64,000 nucleotides of DNA from Clostridia bacterium (GTDB taxonomy: Bacteria; Bacillota; Clostridia; Christensenellales; Borkfalkiaceae), in NCBI GenBank assembly GCA_017886575.1, contig JAGHJP010000052.1:1-64000 (forward strand). The letters run 5' to 3'. The notes beneath the pieces are model-generated. The model worked only from the letters and a program-made list of their open reading frames with translations, had not been told where the DNA came from and did no database searches. Positions 28,627 to 39,047 of this stretch are shown here, one piece after another. Made by a program: the position numbers and the translations under genes. The first letter of the stretch is position 1. The number at the start of each line of letters is the position of its first letter.

Positions 28627-30891
28627 TTACAGCGTGACGGCGATCAGGCAGATCTTGCCCTTGGAGCGGAAGGTGTACTTATGCGCCACGCCGAAGAACG
28701 TTTCGCCCCGCTTGAAGGTCTTGACGCTGATGCCGTCGCCCGCGTTCACCTTGCCCTTGCCTTCCAGCACGACGAACGCGCAGAAGGAACTGTAATCGAC
28801 GGCGATGGAGATCTCCCCTTTCGCCTCGTATTTTGTCGCCGAAAAATATTTGCATTCCCCGAGCAGGGTGCGCGTGCCGTTGCCATAGGGTTCGGTGCGG
28901 TCGCGCTGGGCAAATTCGCGCAGGGAAGCCTTGTAGTTGAGCACGTCCAGCGCCTTTTCGACGTGCAGTTCGCGCGGTTCGCCCCGCTCGTTTCTGCGGT
29001 CGTAATCGTACAGGCGGTAAGTGACGTTGGAGCTTTGCTGTATTTCGCAGATGATGCACCCGCCGCCGATGGCGTGCACCGTGCCCGTGCGCAAAAAGTA
29101 CGTCTGTCCCGCCTGAACGGAAATCTTTTGCAGCACCTCTTCGATCGTGCCGTCGTGCAGGCGGCGGAGCACTTCGCTGCGAGAAACGTTGCGGTTGAAA
29201 CCCGCATAGATATAGGCGCCCGGTTTGGCGTCCACGATGTACCAAAGCTCGTTTTTGCCGTATTCGTTTTCGTGCGGGAAGGCGTATTCGTCGTTCGGGT
29301 GCACCTGGATGGAGAGGGGCTGATGGGCGTCGATGAACTTGATGAGCAGAGGGAACGAGGCGAAGGACTGACACTTCCAGCCTAATTTCTCCCTGCCGAT
29401 GATCTCGATGAACTGTCTGAGCGTCTTGCCCTCGTACTTGCCGTCGGCGACCACGCTCTCCCCGTCGGGATGAGTGGACAGCTCCCAGCTTTCGCCCACG
29501 TTCTTCTTGCCGTAGAGCTTTTTGCCGAGCACCTTTGCCAGGTTGACCCCGCCCCAGATGCATTGCAGCAGCGCGGGACGGAGCTTGACCAGCACCTCGT
29601 CGGGCTGGCGTTCGTTCTCGCCGACGGCATCCTGCCCGATGACCGCTTCGATGACGGTGAGGTTGAGTTCGCCGCGGTTCTCCACCCTGTGCCGCTTTCC
29701 GACGGGCACATAGGCGCTCTGGTTGAGCAGGTACTCCCGCCCCTCCGAGCCGTTGACGGTGATGAACGCCGTGCCCGCGATGACCGAGAACGTGGCGCTG
29801 CTGCCGCCGTACGTCTCCGTGGGGATCTCCTTATGCGGGTAGACGGTCACGCGGTTGACCCGGTAGCCGCTCGTGCGGTAGAGGGTATGACGGGTCCCCC
29901 AATTATAATAGGTAATGTCGCTGCGGTCGAAAATATCGGAATTCTTTTCGTAATTGAGCGAGGCGATCCGCTTGATGTCCGCCACGCTCTCCTTTTTGGA
30001 GATATAGAGGGCGTCGCGGGTATTGACGACGAGAAGATCGTCCACGTTGTTCAGAACGACCGCCTTCTCCTCCTCGGTATTGATGACGTCCGTATTGCGG
30101 CAGAGCGCCTTGATGGCGGAGGAAGGTCCCTGCTCCTTGCGCCCCTTGTATTCGCTGTATGTCTTTAAGTCGATGATGCGGTGGAAACGGAACCGGGCGC
30201 GGACCAGGCTGACGCGGTCGGTCTTCATGACCTGCCCCAGCGCGTACGGCTGCATGCCCGCGGCGACCTCCTGCGTGATGACGCCGTTGAACTGTTCCAG
30301 ACGGCGGCGGACGCGGCTGACGAACCGCTCGTCCAGCGAATCCAGAAGCACGCCCGCCCGCCCCGCGACGATCCCGCAGTCCCAGAGGAAGTACCCCTTT
30401 TCGGGACGGGAGGAAGAGAAGCCGAGGACGGACTTGCCGTCGTATTCGATATAGTTATACCCCGCCCAATTGTTCATGGCGGGCGTGCCGACCACGCCGA
30501 TGCGGTCCTGACAGGCGACCTTTTTGAGGTCCATGACCGTGCCGTTGTAATCGCCGTCCAAAATGGAATCGGTGGAAACGATGAGTATTTCCTCGCTCTC
30601 CTTGCAGCGCATGAGCGCCAGGGCGACGGACAGCGCCGTCTTGACGGGCCGTTCCTCGAAGATGAAGGAGCATTTCAGCCGCTGGAAAGCGCGGAGCTGC
30701 CCGCGCAGGACGCTTTCGTGCCGCCGGTTTGCCAGAACGACGTATTCGTCGCAAAAAGGAATGTTGCGCAGGATCGTCTCCTGGAACATCGAACGGTGAT
30801 CGCGTATCTCCATAAATTGTTTGGGATAATTCTTGCGAGAGAGCGGCCATAACCTGTCGCTGCTTCCCCCCGCCAGTACAAAACACTTCAT
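28627..30891 (-). CDS. Three-domain fusion: mannose-1-P guanylyltransferase-like + cupin + class I mannose-6-P isomerase
   Basis: N-term '[23 protein letters not shown]'; middle cupin '[34 protein letters not shown]'; C-term ManA '[15 protein letters not shown]...GKNELWYI'. Confidence 0.85.
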   Translation of the reverse strand: MKCFVLAGGSSDRLWPLSRKNYPKQFMEIRDHRSMFQETILRNIPFCDEYVVLANRRHESVLRGQLRAFQRLKCSFIFEERPVKTALSVALALMRCKESEEILIVSTDSILDGDYNGTVMDLKKVACQDRIGVVGTPAMNNWAGYNYIEYDGKSVLGFSSSRPEKGYFLWDCGIVAGRAGVLLDSLDERFVSRVRRRLEQFNGVITQEVAAGMQPYALGQVMKTDRVSLVRARFRFHRIIDLKTYSEYKGRKEQGPSSAIKALCRNTDVINTEEEKAVVLNNVDDLLVVNTRDALYISKKESVADIKRIASLNYEKNSDIFDRSDITYYNWGTRHTLYRTSGYRVNRVTVYPHKEIPTETYGGSSATFSVIAGTAFITVNGSEGREYLLNQSAYVPVGKRHRVENRGELNLTVIEAVIGQDAVGENERQPDEVLVKLRPALLQCIWGGVNLAKVLGKKLYGKKNVGESWELSTHPDGESVVADGKYEGKTLRQFIEIIGREKLGWKCQSFASFPLLIKFIDAHQPLSIQVHPNDEYAFPHENEYGKNELWYIVDAKPGAYIYAGFNRNVSRSEVLRRLHDGTIEEVLQKISVQAGQTYFLRTGTVHAIGGGCIICEIQQSSNVTYRLYDYDRRNERGEPRELHVEKALDVLNYKASLREFAQRDRTEPYGNGTRTLLGECKYFSATKYEAKGEISIAVDYSSFCAFVVLEGKGKVNAGDGISVKTFKRGETFFGVAHKYTFRSKGKICLIAVTL

Positions 30892-30984
30892 AAATTTTCC
30901 CGCTTTTTTCCCGGCGGCAGACGCGTCTGTTTGTCACCGTCTCCGCCCTGTGCCCTTCCTTCTTTCCCTCGGTCCGGTCCTTCC

Positions 30985-32775
30985 TCAATCCGGCTCTTCC
31001 GTTCCCTCGTATGCCGTGCGCAAAAGTTCCGCGCGCATCTCTTCCAGCGCGGCGTCCGACGCTTCGAGGCTCTCCCGCTTCGCGCCGAAGTAAAATTTGA
31101 TCTTCGGCTCCGTTCCCGAGGGCCGCACGCAGCACCAGCCCCCGTCCTTGCATTCGAAGTATACCATGTCGCTCTTCGGCAGACCCGTCGGGGTCTTTTC
31201 CCCCGAGGAAAGATCCGTCCGTTCGCCCGCGGCATAGTCGCGCACGGCGACGACCTCTTCGCCGCCGAGGGCCTTCGGCGGCGATTGCAGAAGCCGCCCG
31301 ACCACGGCTTTCGCCGTCTGCGCCCCGTCCGCGCCTTCGAGCATCACGCTCTCCAGCCCCTCGCGGTAATACCCGTATTTTTCGTACATCTGCCGCATTT
31401 TGCCGCAGAGGGTCATGCCCTGTTTTTTATAGTAAGCCGCCGCCTCGCACAGCGCGGCGACCGCGGCGACCGCGTCCTTGTCCCGCGCATAGGTGCCCGC
31501 CAGGCAGCCGAAACTCTCTTCGAACCCGAAGAGGAACTCATACGCCCCCTTCGCCCCGTCCGTCTTGCCGCCGTTTTTCACTTTCGCCTCCTCGAAGAGG
31601 CGGATCTGTTCGCCGATGTACTTGAACCCCGTCGGCACCTCGATGCAGGTGACGCCGTATTCCGCGGCGACCGCCTTTGCCATGTCCGAAGAGACGACGG
31701 TGGTGACCAGCGCGCCGTCCGACGGGGGCTGGGGCAGCCTGCCCTTCTCCCGCAATTGCGACAGGCGGTAATCGGCGATGAGCAGCCCCGACATGTTGCC
31801 CGTGAAGCGCATGTATTCGCCCGTCAGCTCGTCCTTGGCGTACACCCCCAGCCTGTCCGCGTCGGGGTCGGTGGCGAGCACCACGTCGGCGTCCTTCTTG
31901 CGCGCCAGACGGAGAGCGAGGGAAAACGCCTTGGGGTCTTCGGGGTTGGGATACTCCACCGTGGAGAAATTGCCGTCGGGCAGTTCCTGTTCGGGCACGA
32001 CCCACACCTGCGTGAACCCGAGTTCGCGCAGGATGCGCCGCACGGGGATATTGCCCGTCCCGTGGAGAGGTGTATATACGATCTTGATATCCCCCGCCAT
32101 CTCGCGGATGACTTCGAGATTGAGGCAGGTACGCCGCACGGCGGCGATGTATTCGTCGTCCTCCTTCTGCCCGATGACGTGCAGCAGTTCCTTTTCCTCC
32201 GCCTCATGCTTCTCCATCCGGTGGACGGCGGCGAAACTCGTCACCGCGTTCACGCGCGCGATGATGCGGGCGTCCGTCGGCGGCACGATCTGCCCGCCGT
32301 CCCGCCAATAGACCTTATAGCCGTTGTAGGCGGGGGGATTGTGGCTTGCCGTGACGACCACGCCCGCGACGCAGCCGAGGTTGCGCACGGCGAAGGACAG
32401 TTCGGGCGTGGGACGGAGGCTTTCGAAGAGAAAGACCTCGATGCCGTTCGCGCAGAAAACCAGCGCGGCGCGCTCGGCGAATTCGGGGGAAAGCCGCCGG
32501 CTGTCATAGGCGATGGCGACCCTCTTTTCCCCCGCGCCGCAGACCGAATTGATGTAGTCCGCCAGCCCCTGCGTGGCTTTGCCCACGGTATATACGTTCA
32601 TGCGGTTGGTGCCCGCGCCGATCAGCCCGCGCAGCCCGCCCGTGCCGAAGGCGAGCGACCTGCCGAAGCGGTCTTCCATCTCCGCCTCGTCGGTCACGGC
32701 GCGCGCTTCGCGGCGGGTCTCCTCGTCAAACGTCGCGGAAATACACCATTTCTGATGTTCTGCCTTATAATCCAT
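30985..32775 (-). CDS. Phosphoglucomutase/phosphomannomutase family protein
   Basis: 'FGTGGLRGLIGAGTNRMN', 'VVVTASHNPPAYNGYKVYW', 'ATDPDADRLG', 'RPSGTEPKIKFYF'. Confidence 0.9.
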   Translation of the reverse strand: MDYKAEHQKWCISATFDEETRREARAVTDEAEMEDRFGRSLAFGTGGLRGLIGAGTNRMNVYTVGKATQGLADYINSVCGAGEKRVAIAYDSRRLSPEFAERAALVFCANGIEVFLFESLRPTPELSFAVRNLGCVAGVVVTASHNPPAYNGYKVYWRDGGQIVPPTDARIIARVNAVTSFAAVHRMEKHEAEEKELLHVIGQKEDDEYIAAVRRTCLNLEVIREMAGDIKIVYTPLHGTGNIPVRRILRELGFTQVWVVPEQELPDGNFSTVEYPNPEDPKAFSLALRLARKKDADVVLATDPDADRLGVYAKDELTGEYMRFTGNMSGLLIADYRLSQLREKGRLPQPPSDGALVTTVVSSDMAKAVAAEYGVTCIEVPTGFKYIGEQIRLFEEAKVKNGGKTDGAKGAYEFLFGFEESFGCLAGTYARDKDAVAAVAALCEAAAYYKKQGMTLCGKMRQMYEKYGYYREGLESVMLEGADGAQTAKAVVGRLLQSPPKALGGEEVVAVRDYAAGERTDLSSGEKTPTGLPKSDMVYFECKDGGWCCVRPSGTEPKIKFYFGAKRESLEASDAALEEMRAELLRTAYEGTEEPD

Positions 32776-32783
32776 ACACTCTC

Positions 32784-33844
32784 CTACAATAACCCTTCTC
32801 TTCCCGTTTTTCTCAGGTATTCCACCATTTTTTTCACGTCCTGCGCGCGCTCCTTGGGGCACACCATGACCGCGTCGGGCGTCTCTGCCACGACGAGATC
32901 TCTGACCCCGAACACCGCCAGCGTCCTGCCGGACGAGAACAGCACGCAGTTCCCGCAGTCCGCCGCGGCGACGTCGCCAACGGACACGTTGCCCTGTTCG
33001 TCGCTGCCGTAGATGACGTCCAGCGCGTCCCAGCTGCCCACGTCGCTCCAGCCGAACGACCCCTTGACCGCCAGGATGTCCTGCGCCTTCTCCATCACGC
33101 CGTAATCGACGGAGATGTTTTGCAGGGAAGGGTATATCTCCCCGCACACTCGCTCTTCATCGGGCGTGCCGAAACTCGCCGCCATCTTTTCCAGCCCCGC
33201 ATACACGTCGGGCAGAAATTCGCGCAGTTTTTGCAGCGCGACGGAAATTTTCCAGACGAAAATGCCGCAATTCCAGAGATATTCCCCGCTGCGCACATAC
33301 TCCGCCGCGACCTCTTCGGACGGCTTTTCGGTGAAGCGGAGGACTTTTCGCAGCGCGCCCTGCCGCCCGCCGCAGCGGACATAGCCGTAGCCCGTGGCGG
33401 GGAAGGTCGGCTCGACGCCGAGCAGGACGGGGCAGTCCTGCCGCTCCGCCGCGTCCGCTGCGACGGACAAAGCCTGCAAAAATCCCTCCTCGGCACATAG
33501 GCGTCCGACGGGACGACGATCATCACGCCGTCGCCATAGCGGGCTTTCAGCTTCATGGCGGCATAGCCGATGCAGGCGGCGGTGCCCCGCGGCGCGGGCT
33601 CGCACAGAATGTTTGCCGCCGGCACCTTGCCCGCCGTTGCGCGCTCCATAGCCGCTTGCAGGGGCGCACCCGTGACGATGAACAGGTTGTCCCTGCCCGT
33701 CAGCGGCGCGAGGCGCGCCGCCGTTTCGTTGACCATACAGTCCCTGCCCGTCAGGTTGAGCAGTTGTTTGGGCTTTTGTGCCCTGGAGAGCGGCCAGAAG
33801 CGCGTGCCGCCGCCGCCTGCCAGAATGACGCCGAATCTATCCAT
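32784..33844 (-). pseudogene. Stand-alone mannose-1-phosphate guanylyltransferase, apparently frameshifted
   Basis: N-terminal part in ORF 33095-33919 (MDRFGVILAGGGGTRFWPLSRAQKPKQLL...VPSDAYVP), C-terminal part in ORF 32784-33605 (FLQALSVAADAAERQ...FTEKPSEEVAAEYVRSG). Joint near 33478-33495. Confidence 0.8.
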
Positions 33845-34038
33845 TTGCAACGATACTTCCTCTTTTTGCCGCCCGCCGCGCGGCAAGACAATATTCCTAC
33901 ATATTTTATCATACATCATTTTTCCCTTTCTGTCAAGGGCGGCGGCTCCGTTTTTTCGTTTTTTAACCTTTTGTTTACCGAACGGACTTTTCTGCCCGCC
34001 TTTTCATGGGAAAATGCCCGCTTTTTCCCTCCCCGTGC

Positions 34039-34079
34039 AAAAGGAAGAACGGCGCCCCCGCGGGGACGCCGTCCTTTTG
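34039..34079 (-). terminator. Intrinsic terminator
   Basis: Minus strand GGACGGCGTCCCCgcgGGGGCGCCGTTCTTCCTTTT. Confidence 0.65.
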
Positions 34080-34123
34080 TTTTGTCTTTTGCGCAAGCCC
34101 GAAGGCATTGCCGGGATTTTTTG

Positions 34124-35845
34124 TTACGCGACCGCGATGTTGATGTTCGTGATGGTGACCGCGCCGGCAATGCCCGACGTGCCGGTGCCGTTCACGCCGA
34201 ACTGGATGGAGATGGTCGCCGAAGCGCCGCCCTGCACCAGGTTTTCAACGGTGATGTTGTTTGCGCCCTGCGTCAGGTTGAATACCTTACCGTTCACGGT
34301 AATGCTGCCCGCGCCGGGGGAGGTGAGGGTCATCGACAAGGTATACGTTTCACCGGCGGCAACGGCGGAATCACGGTAGAAGATCTGCTGGGAGTACCAG
34401 TTGCCGCCCGTCGAATCGACGTTGAACTGCAAGGTACCCTTGTTATAGGTGGCGTTGGAAATGCCGTTACCAAATTCATCGAAATAATAGAACCTGCCGG
34501 CATTCGCCACAGCGTCCGACTCTCCACCCGTGGGAACGTCGTAGACCACGCCGCCGTTGTTCACGGTGTAGGTCGCAAGATTGCCGGAGACAGCCGAAGA
34601 TGCGTACAGCGAGCTCGAAGCGACCGCGATGACGCGGACATCATATGTACCGTCTTCAAAGGCGCTGTCATCAATGGTGCCGCCGTTTTCAACCGTCTGC
34701 GTGTAGACGATGCTGCCGTTCTGGCAGAACTGCAGGGTGTAGCCGGAAACTCTGCCCGCCTCGTTGGGATCGGTGACGGTGACCACGCCCGCATCGGTGA
34801 TGGAAAGCGCCGTGGGCGTCGCAAGAGTTTCCTGCGTGTACGGCTCGAACGTGAAGTCGGAAATGGAGATGGTGTTGGCGGCGATCGTCGTACCGCTGTC
34901 GCTTACGCCCATCTGAATGGACACGGACGCGGCGGCGGTGCCGTTGCTGTTCGTCTGGCTCTCGGTGTAGACCACCTGCACGTCGTTGGAACCTTCCTTG
35001 AGGGAAAAGACCTCACCGTTGACGGTGATGTCGCCCGCTTCTTCGGAGACGACGGTGGTCTTCGCGAGATAGGTGGTGCCGATGACGTTACCGGGCTCCT
35101 GATAGAAAATCTGGAAACCGAACCATTCGCCGTTGTTATTGCTGTAAGTGAAGTGCGCCGCACCGTCGGCATAGTATGCCTCGCTGACGCTGACGGTCGT
35201 GCTGACCCAACCCTGATCGGCCCAATAGATCCAGGTGCCGGGATTGGCGTCTGCGCCCGCTTCGTCGCCCGCCTCGATCTCCGCATAGTCGTCCGGACGG
35301 CCTTCCCAGGTGACGGTGACCGTGCAGGTATCGCTGCCCGCGGAGCCGCGGCGCGCCGTGATGGTCGCCGTGCCTTCCGCCACGCCGGTCACGAGACCGG
35401 TGCTGCTGACGGTGGCAATGCTCGTGTCGCTCGAACTCCAGGTGATGGTACCGTCATCGGAAGCCGTGGCGGAGAGCTGCACGGTCTGCCCCCGTTCGAC
35501 GGAAGCCGTTTCCGACGAAATGGTGACCGTAACGGCGCTGACCGTGACGGTGCAGGTGGCGCTGGCGTCCTCCGTGGCGGCGGTGATGGTCGCCGTGCCT
35601 TCGCCGACGCCGCGGACGGTGCCGTTGCGGCTGACCGTGGCAACGTCCTCATCGCTCGTGCTCCACGTGATCTCCGCTTCGTCCGAAGCCGTCGCCGTGA
35701 GGCTGAGGTTCTCGCCGATGATGATCGAGGCAGAAGTCTGCGAAATGGTGACCGTCGTCGGGCTGCATGCCGTCATGGCGAAGAGCGCCATGCACATCAC
35801 CAGGACGGCGGAAAGAACAGATAAAATTGCTCTTTTTGCTTTCAT
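34124..35845 (-). CDS. Secreted lipoprotein: two bacterial Ig-like (Big_2) domains plus two CBM4/9-like beta-sandwich repeats
   Basis: Lipobox 'FAMTAC'; 'ITWSTSDEDVATVSRNGTVRGVGEGTATITA' x2; paralogous blocks 'GTWIYWADQGW...FGFQIFYQEPG' and 'GRFYYFDEFGN...YSQQIFYRDS'. Confidence 0.75.
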   Translation of the reverse strand: MKAKRAILSVLSAVLVMCMALFAMTACSPTTVTISQTSASIIIGENLSLTATASDEAEITWSTSDEDVATVSRNGTVRGVGEGTATITAATEDASATCTVTVSAVTVTISSETASVERGQTVQLSATASDDGTITWSSSDTSIATVSSTGLVTGVAEGTATITARRGSAGSDTCTVTVTWEGRPDDYAEIEAGDEAGADANPGTWIYWADQGWVSTTVSVSEAYYADGAAHFTYSNNNGEWFGFQIFYQEPGNVIGTTYLAKTTVVSEEAGDITVNGEVFSLKEGSNDVQVVYTESQTNSNGTAAASVSIQMGVSDSGTTIAANTISISDFTFEPYTQETLATPTALSITDAGVVTVTDPNEAGRVSGYTLQFCQNGSIVYTQTVENGGTIDDSAFEDGTYDVRVIAVASSSLYASSAVSGNLATYTVNNGGVVYDVPTGGESDAVANAGRFYYFDEFGNGISNATYNKGTLQFNVDSTGGNWYSQQIFYRDSAVAAGETYTLSMTLTSPGAGSITVNGKVFNLTQGANNITVENLVQGGASATISIQFGVNGTGTSGIAGAVTITNINIAVA

Positions 35846-35965
35846 TGTTCCCTACTCCTTATAATAGATTTTTTATAACATCCGCACAGGCGGAATGTTT
35901 TCTTTGTGTACCGCCCCATCCTGCGGGGCGGACGCGGACCGCAAAAAAGCGGCGACATGTTTCTC

Positions 35966-37258
35966 TTACTGGTACACCCGCACATAGTCGACGTACATGG
36001 ACGCCGAAGTGAAGTCCGCGGGGGGATTGACGTAATTGTCGTACCTGCCGCCGACGGCAAGGTCGAAGAGAATATAGAAGGGCTGATCGAAGGGCGCCCT
36101 GTCGTTGTCCGGCGCCGCCTCGGAATACCATACGTCGCTCGTCACCGAGTACACCGCCACCCCGTCGACGTACCACGTCATTCTGTCGGGCTGCCAGTCA
36201 AGCCCGTAGGTATGCCACTCTTCGGTGCTCGTCGCCATGGTGTAGGAGCTGCCACTGTACGTGTTCGCCGGCCAGCCGCCGCCGAAGTGCAGGGTGGTGT
36301 CCACCACGTTTTGCAGCCGCCCCTTGGCTTCCATGATATCTATCTCGCCGTTGGCCGCCCAGCCGCCGTAAACGTTGTTCGTCGAGGAATGATCGGTCGG
36401 CTGCGGCAGCATCCAGAACGCAGGCCACATGCCGTTGATGGCGGGCGTGCGCATGCGCGCCTCGAAATAGCCGTAGGTGAACGACGCCAGATCGCGGGTC
36501 AGAATGCGGGCGGAGGTGTACTGTCTGTCACCCATCTGCCGCCGCTGCGCCGTGATGACCAGCGAGCCGTTTTCCACCCGCACGGCGTCCTCCGTATAAT
36601 ACTGCAATTCATCGTTGCCCCAATAGGCGGGACCGGGCGTGCCGTAATAGTTGTCCTGCGTGCCCGTCTGATAATTCCACTTCGTGCGGTCGAGCGCCGT
36701 GCCCGAGAACTCGTCCTGCCAGACGAGGGAAACCCCGTCCACGGGAATGTCGTCGTCCTGCCCCGGCGTGTCCTCTCCGCCCGAGTCGCCGCCCGTGCTG
36801 TCGCTGCCCGTGCTGTCGCTGCCGGTGCTGTCACTGCCCGAACTGTCGCTGCCGGTACTGTCGCCGCCCGTGCTGTCGCTGCCCGAACTGTCGCTGCCCG
36901 TGCTGTCGCCGGCGCTGCTGTCGCCGCCCGAACTGTCGGACGAGGCGACGACGGTCACCGTGCAGGTGGCGAGGGCGGCGGGGCAGCTGGCGGTGATGAC
37001 CGCCGTCCCGACGGAAACGCCCGTGACCACGCCGTCCGAGACGGTCGCCACTTCTTCGTTGCCGGACGACCAGGAGATGTCCGAGCCGTCGGACGCCACA
37101 GCCGCCAAAGTTACCGTTTCGCCGACCGACACGGTACAGGCGGTCTCGTTGAGAGCAACGTGCACGCGCCCGACGTCGCAGGCAGAAAAAAGAGTGGTCA
37201 AAACGAGGGCCATGCCGACGCACAGCCATCCTTTGACCGTTTTGAGGGTATATTTCAT
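35966..37258 (-). CDS. Secreted GH16 family glucanase with Big_2 domain and Ser/Gly/Asp/Thr linker
   Basis: Catalytic 'NGEIDIMEAKG', 'TYGLDWQPDRMTWYVDGV', 'YVDYVRVYQ'; lipobox 'TLFSAC'. Confidence 0.9.
   Translation of the reverse strand: MKYTLKTVKGWLCVGMALVLTTLFSACDVGRVHVALNETACTVSVGETVTLAAVASDGSDISWSSGNEEVATVSDGVVTGVSVGTAVITASCPAALATCTVTVVASSDSSGGDSSAGDSTGSDSSGSDSTGGDSTGSDSSGSDSTGSDSTGSDSTGGDSGGEDTPGQDDDIPVDGVSLVWQDEFSGTALDRTKWNYQTGTQDNYYGTPGPAYWGNDELQYYTEDAVRVENGSLVITAQRRQMGDRQYTSARILTRDLASFTYGYFEARMRTPAINGMWPAFWMLPQPTDHSSTNNVYGGWAANGEIDIMEAKGRLQNVVDTTLHFGGGWPANTYSGSSYTMATSTEEWHTYGLDWQPDRMTWYVDGVAVYSVTSDVWYSEAAPDNDRAPFDQPFYILFDLAVGGRYDNYVNPPADFTSASMYVDYVRVYQ
36775..36945. repeat. 15-bp-unit tandem minisatellite encoding the DSTGS/DSSGS linker
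   Basis: Repeated 'ctgtcgctgcccgtg / ctgtcgctgcccgaa' units in the GH16 gene. Confidence 0.8.
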
Positions 37259-37402
37259 CTTTCCTTCCTTTTCGCGCCCGAAAGACCTTGCCGTCTGCGC
37301 GCTCCCGCGCCACACATATGTACCGCTATGTACCGCGCGTCCCCGCCGCACGGCCCCTTCCGTCGCTCTTACCGATTATGGCATGTCCGCCATTGCGTTT
37401 AT

Positions 37403-37431
37403 AGTGTAATGCCTTTTCGGGCAAATGTCAA
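37403..37431 (-). promoter_or_regulatory. GH16 promoter TTGACA-17-TACACT
   Basis: Minus-strand hexamers with 17 nt spacer. Confidence 0.6.
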
Positions 37432-37540
37432 TAGGCAAAATTTTTGTTTCGTCTATTTTTGATACCGATTTCAAAAAAGGCATTGAAACCGTTCCGCGCA
37501 TTTGGACGATTTGCAATCAAACGCGAGATCGATGGGCAAT

Positions 37541-37568
37541 AAAAAACCGCCCGCAGAGAGCGGGCGGC
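37541..37568 (-). terminator. Intrinsic terminator of AraC-type regulator
   Basis: Minus strand CCGCCCGC tctct GCGGGCGG TTTTTT. Confidence 0.85.
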
Positions 37569-37625
37569 GGGCCTTCGGCGGAAGGCGGGGCACAGACGGA
37601 GAAAGCGCGGCAAAAAGCCGCCGCG

Positions 37626-38501
37626 TTACTTTCCCTTTTGCGCGCGGTATTCCTTGGGAGTCATGCCGTACACTTTTTTGAACTGTAAATTGAAATAAGA
37701 GATGTTGTTGAAGCCGTATTCGTAGGCGATGTCCAGAATTTTTTCGCGGGTGGTGAGAAGGCGCTCGGCGCACTCGTTGAGGCGGTAGGCATTGACGTAC
37801 TCCACGCAGGTCGAGCCCGTCATCTTTTTGAAGAGCTTCATCATGTACGTTTCGCTGTAACCGCAGGTGGCAGCGATATCCCCCACGGTCAGCGGTTCGG
37901 AAACGTGCTTTTGAATGTAATCGAGCGCGGTTTTCAGCACGCCCGAATATTTTTCCTCGTCCTCCATGGTCTTGCGCCGCACCAGCCCCTTATTATAGAA
38001 GTGGTAAAAGAGCCACATGAGATTGGCTTTGACGGCGAGTTCGTACCCCTCCTGGCGGTCGTTGCAGGACATCAAAAGGGTGGTCATGTTCTCGTTGAAC
38101 ACGCCGTAATGGGGCTGGTCGGGGGAGATGAGGCTCTTGCAGAGGTGCGTGCGGTTGATGAGGGGCGCAAGATATTTGACCGTACAGGCGTCGGCAATTG
38201 ACGATTCGAGCATGCGCAGGTTGAACACGACCGATTCGATGGACATGAATCCGTCGTCCGCACGAGAAACGGAATGCAGAAGATAGGGGTTGACCACGAC
38301 GATGTCCCCCTGTTTCACGTCCAGCTTTTTGCCGTCGATAAACACGTGCCCCGCCCCCGACTGCACGCGAATGACCTCCATCTCTTCATGCCAGTGCATG
38401 GGATAATTGGTCAGGTTGTCGTCGAACACCGTGCCGTACTTTGCGAACGGCCGCATGGCGTTGCCGTGTTGTTTCTTTTCCAGCAGTTCCCGGCTTTCCA
38501 T
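37626..38501 (-). CDS. AraC family transcriptional regulator with N-terminal cupin
   Basis: Cupin 'MHWHEEMEVIRVQSGAGHVFIDGKKLDVKQGDIVVVNP'; HTH 'VGDIAATCGYSETYMMKLFKKMTGSTCVEYVNAYRLNECAERLLTT'. Confidence 0.9.
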   Translation of the reverse strand: MESRELLEKKQHGNAMRPFAKYGTVFDDNLTNYPMHWHEEMEVIRVQSGAGHVFIDGKKLDVKQGDIVVVNPYLLHSVSRADDGFMSIESVVFNLRMLESSIADACTVKYLAPLINRTHLCKSLISPDQPHYGVFNENMTTLLMSCNDRQEGYELAVKANLMWLFYHFYNKGLVRRKTMEDEEKYSGVLKTALDYIQKHVSEPLTVGDIAATCGYSETYMMKLFKKMTGSTCVEYVNAYRLNECAERLLTTREKILDIAYEYGFNNISYFNLQFKKVYGMTPKEYRAQKGK

Positions 38502-38954
38502 AAATTTCCCTCTTTTCCTGCCCCCGCGCCCCGCAAACGGACGGCGCGGCATGACAGAATGTTGTTAGTTTTTGTCCGAAAACTAGTTATTTACAGTATA
38601 ACCCGTTCGGGCGGAATTGTCAAGATTTTTTTGAGAAAAGAGATTTTTTTGCGGCTTTTGCGGCTTTTGCGGGCGTTTGTCCCTTTCCCCCGATCGCACG
38701 TCGTTTTTTGCCGTTTTGCAATTCTTTTATTTTTCCTCATTTCCGCGCATGCGTCCCGCGTGCCCCTGGCACTCTTTCGGAAAAATTTTTGCAGGAAAGG
38801 AGAATTATTTTCAATTTTCGCCACAATTCGCCCCTTCATGGCAGAATATTGCTATAAAATAGGCTATATAATAGTAGAATTTTATCTTAAAGAATAATAT
38901 AATGTCATTGTCAAGAGCAAAGGAAAGAAATCTATTTTATCGGAGGTACAGATC

Positions 38955-39047
38955 ATGATCAGTCTTTTTGCGAGAAAGGCGTCCGGGTCTATCTTCCCTA
39001 CGAACAAACTGGGAAGTTCGGCCAAGAACACACAGAAGAAGAAATAA
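38955..39047 (+). CDS. Candidate 30-aa small protein MISLFARKASGSIFPTNKLGSSAKNTQKKK
   Basis: Strong RBS (GGAGG, 8 nt before ATG), AT-rich promoter-like upstream region, followed by a GC hairpin at about 39060-39110. Confidence 0.45.
   Translation: MISLFARKASGSIFPTNKLGSSAKNTQKKK

Noticed and set aside
30931-33012. 693-aa plus-strand ORF
   Set aside because: Antisense to phosphoglucomutase/phosphomannomutase; composition typical of shadow ORFs.
33656-35824. 722-aa plus-strand ORF opposite Big_2 lipoprotein
   Set aside because: Repetitive R/G/D translation antisense to a lipoprotein with clear signal peptide and Ig-like domains.
36775-36945. CRISPR-like array
   Set aside because: Repeats are contiguous 15-bp coding units with no unique spacers; it is a linker minisatellite. 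No CRISPR or cas genes were seen in the window.
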